A DNA stretch of 17,742 nt, taken from assembly GCA_902783995.1 (NCBI GenBank), contig CACZTG010000121.1, forward strand, positions 1 to 17,742. The letters are read 5' to 3'. This DNA is from an uncultured Ruminococcus sp. (lineage in GTDB: Bacteria; Bacillota_A; Clostridia; RUG12999). The notes below the pieces were generated by a model, which did no database searches, was not told the origin of the DNA, and saw only the letters and a list, made by a program, of their open reading frames with translations. Position numbers and translations under genes: made by a program. Below, piece after piece: positions 16,005 to 17,742 of the stretch; the stretch's first letter is position 1; the number at the start of each line of letters is the position of its first letter.

Positions 16005-17742
16005 CTATACCTCCTTATTTATCACCAATACTTCAAATGTGGCGCCGCTTCTTATATGAACAAGAACATATTGATTTTCGCCGCATACTGCCGGTATATC
16101 CCTGACATTTTCAACAGTATATTTTTTATCCTTATATCTTATAAATATTCCGGCTCCGCCGTTAAACACGCCTGTTCTTTTTTCTCCGCTTAACATATAC
16201 TCCATCTTAAATGTGTTCCCGAAGCGCCCGACGGTCTTTCCGACAAAGACAGCCGCCGTATCGGAAACGGAGCCTCTGAAACCGTCCTCCTCACAAATAT
16301 AAACAGCGCTTCTTTCAAAGCCCGTCGGAATATTTCCGTTCATCGCATAAACATATACTATAGATGTGAGATAACCTTCATTATCCTCATTAAACTGAAT
16401 AATATCACCGCTTTGTATTTTTCCTGCATTTGGAAAATCTTCAATATTTATTTTGTACTCACGTTCACTTCCGTTAAATATTCCCCTGACAGCGTAATAA
16501 ACCTCGTCAGTCGCCGAATCATAGCTTTCCGCAACCTTGTTTATGAACAGCAGATAATTATACTGATATATCGGAACCGACGCTGTCTTTGTCTGGTCAA
16601 CAACTACTGCGCCACAGTAACCGTCCTCATCCATATCGTAGGCATCCACAACACATTCCTGTCCGTCCTTAAAATCCGAAAAGCTTCCGACCTGATATTT
16701 TGTGCTCTTATTTGTTATATAAAAAACCTTTGTTGACGTGTTTATAAGGTACTGAAAGGTTCCGCTCGCCCATTTTCCGTCAAGAGTTTTATGCTCACAG
16801 AAGCCTCCCGACCTGTTTCTGAACATCATAAGAGAGGACCTTCCGTCGTATTCCACCTTTTTTAATTCTCCGCCGTCTGCCGCCGTATCAATAAGAGAAA
16901 TATTTCCCTCCTTATTAACCCTGTATTTTATAAGCTCTTTCCTTCCGGCAAGCGCCACGCATACATTCTCCGCGCTCTCCTTTGAACCTTCAAAATCAAG
17001 CCTTGACGGCATATCAAACGACACCCTCTTGCCCGTATCGTCTATTAAAACCAGAAACGGAGATGACCTCTCGTAAACCGCATCAATAAGAAAACCGTAA
17101 TGTTCTGCCGCTCCAGCCGCGTCCGATATGAAATACGCCGCGCGGTCATATGAATCAATGTAATATGTTCCGTTTTCTCCGGCTTCGGCATCAAAATTAA
17201 TTTGCGGATTAAGCTTATATTCTTCACCGCTCTCCATAATAATGCTGTCGTCATTTACGGTTTTTGCCGCTCCGCTTATTTTGTTTGTGCTTATTTCAAT
17301 TACGCAAAGGGGATTTTTTGCGTTTATTTCGCTTTTTTTAACCAACGCCACCGACCTTATCGGTATTGCCTCAAAGCCCGCGGGCTGTCCGTCAACAAAT
17401 ACCGCCGCTTCTTCGTCAAATTTTAAAACGCCGCCGTCCTGCGTATATATAAAGTATTCATCAATTAAAATTCCGCTTACAAAATACGATTCATAATCAT
17501 TAACGTTTATAACGTCATATACATTGTCACCGTCATTATCCGTAAGCTCAACCGTTCCGTATCCGGGTACTGCCTTTTTAATATCCGTCGTTTCAATTCC
17601 GTTATAAATTATAACCGACTTGTTTGAAATACGATACTTTTTACTTTTACCGTTTTCGTTATTGATTATGCTGAACGTATTAGCCTCAAAGCCACTGATT
17701 TCATCAGCCTCAAATACTATATGATTACCCATTTTTTCGTAA
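16005..17742 (-). CDS. Secreted or surface protein, N-terminus beyond the right edge
   Basis: About 578 codons are visible. The frame is open to the right edge, and the first ATG (17732) has no ribosome site and continues open upstream, so this is probably the C-terminal part of a longer protein. It is all beta, with short repeated strands separated by acidic loops such as LTDNDGDNVYDV (63-74) and YDMDEDGY (365-372), resembling DxDxDG calcium-type loops. The two halves (about 1-290 and 290-575) look similar in style, suggesting repeated beta modules. Sequences with this DNDGD-YDV pattern occur in clostridial SLH and surface proteins, so the missing N-terminus may carry a signal peptide and perhaps SLH repeats. 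No catalytic motif is recognisable. The stop codon lies 5 bases before the SDR start codon, so the two genes are likely co-transcribed. Confidence 0.75.
   Translation of the reverse strand, partial: YEKMGNHIVFEADEISGFEANTFSIINNENGKSKKYRISNKSVIIYNGIETTDIKKAVPGYGTVELTDNDGDNVYDVINVNDYESYFVSGILIDEYFIYTQDGGVLKFDEEAAVFVDGQPAGFEAIPIRSVALVKKSEINAKNPLCVIEISTNKISGAAKTVNDDSIIMESGEEYKLNPQINFDAEAGENGTYYIDSYDRAAYFISDAAGAAEHYGFLIDAVYERSSPFLVLIDDTGKRVSFDMPSRLDFEGSKESAENVCVALAGRKELIKYRVNKEGNISLIDTAADGGELKKVEYDGRSSLMMFRNRSGGFCEHKTLDGKWASGTFQYLINTSTKVFYITNKSTKYQVGSFSDFKDGQECVVDAYDMDEDGYCGAVVVDQTKTASVPIYQYNYLLFINKVAESYDSATDEVYYAVRGIFNGSEREYKINIEDFPNAGKIQSGDIIQFNEDNEGYLTSIVYVYAMNGNIPTGFERSAVYICEEDGFRGSVSDTAAVFVGKTVGRFGNTFKMEYMLSGEKRTGVFNGGAGIFIRYKDKKYTVENVRDIPAVCGENQYVLVHIRSGATFEVLVINKEV

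Overview
The window looks like chromosomal DNA of an anaerobic, carbohydrate-degrading Gram-positive bacterium, most likely a gut-type clostridium (Bacillota). The reasons are a surface protein with three S-layer homology (SLH) repeats, a lipoprotein solute-binding protein with LplB/LplC-type sugar permeases, strong GGAGG ribosome binding sites, and large multidomain secreted CAZyme-like proteins. The genus cannot be fixed from the sequence. A pectin-degrading, Monoglobus-like relative is a guess based on the style of the secreted proteins.

All eleven genes lie on the minus strand, so the locus reads from the right edge to the left edge. In that order they are: a partial surface or secreted protein (16005-17742); an SDR oxidoreductase (15280-15999); an SLH surface protein (13500-15221); an ABC solute-binding lipoprotein (11890-13431) with two permeases (10958-11869 and 10065-10946); a GH88 unsaturated glucuronyl hydrolase (8899-10068); a cytoplasmic heparinase II/III-family protein (7164-8882); two secreted proteins built from jelly-roll-like modules (4595-7150 and 3397-4536); and a very large secreted heparinase II/III-family lyase (1-3375) that runs off the left edge. 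Spacing is tight throughout: overlaps or gaps of about 5-70 bases. There is no stretch of 300 bases without a gene. I saw no tRNA, rRNA, CRISPR array, insertion sequence or phage gene.

The central block reads as a Gram-positive polysaccharide utilisation locus for a uronic-acid-containing polysaccharide. The inferred route has four steps. The large secreted lyase cuts the polymer by beta-elimination. The secreted jelly-roll proteins may bind the polymer. The lipoprotein and the two permeases import the unsaturated oligosaccharides. Inside the cell, the second heparinase-family lyase and the GH88 enzyme reduce them to unsaturated uronate and the partner sugar. The ABC ATPase is not encoded here, nor is any regulator or the rest of the uronate pathway, although the SDR could take part in it. 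The substrate is not determined: glycosaminoglycan, alginate-like and other uronic-acid glycans all fit.

The main points of interest are: paired outside and inside lyases of the same superfamily, both with Asn-Trp where several characterised relatives have Asn-His; a jelly-roll-like module that recurs across three neighbouring secreted proteins; a TTG start for the cytoplasmic lyase; and an intergenic hairpin inside the secreted-protein part of the operon.
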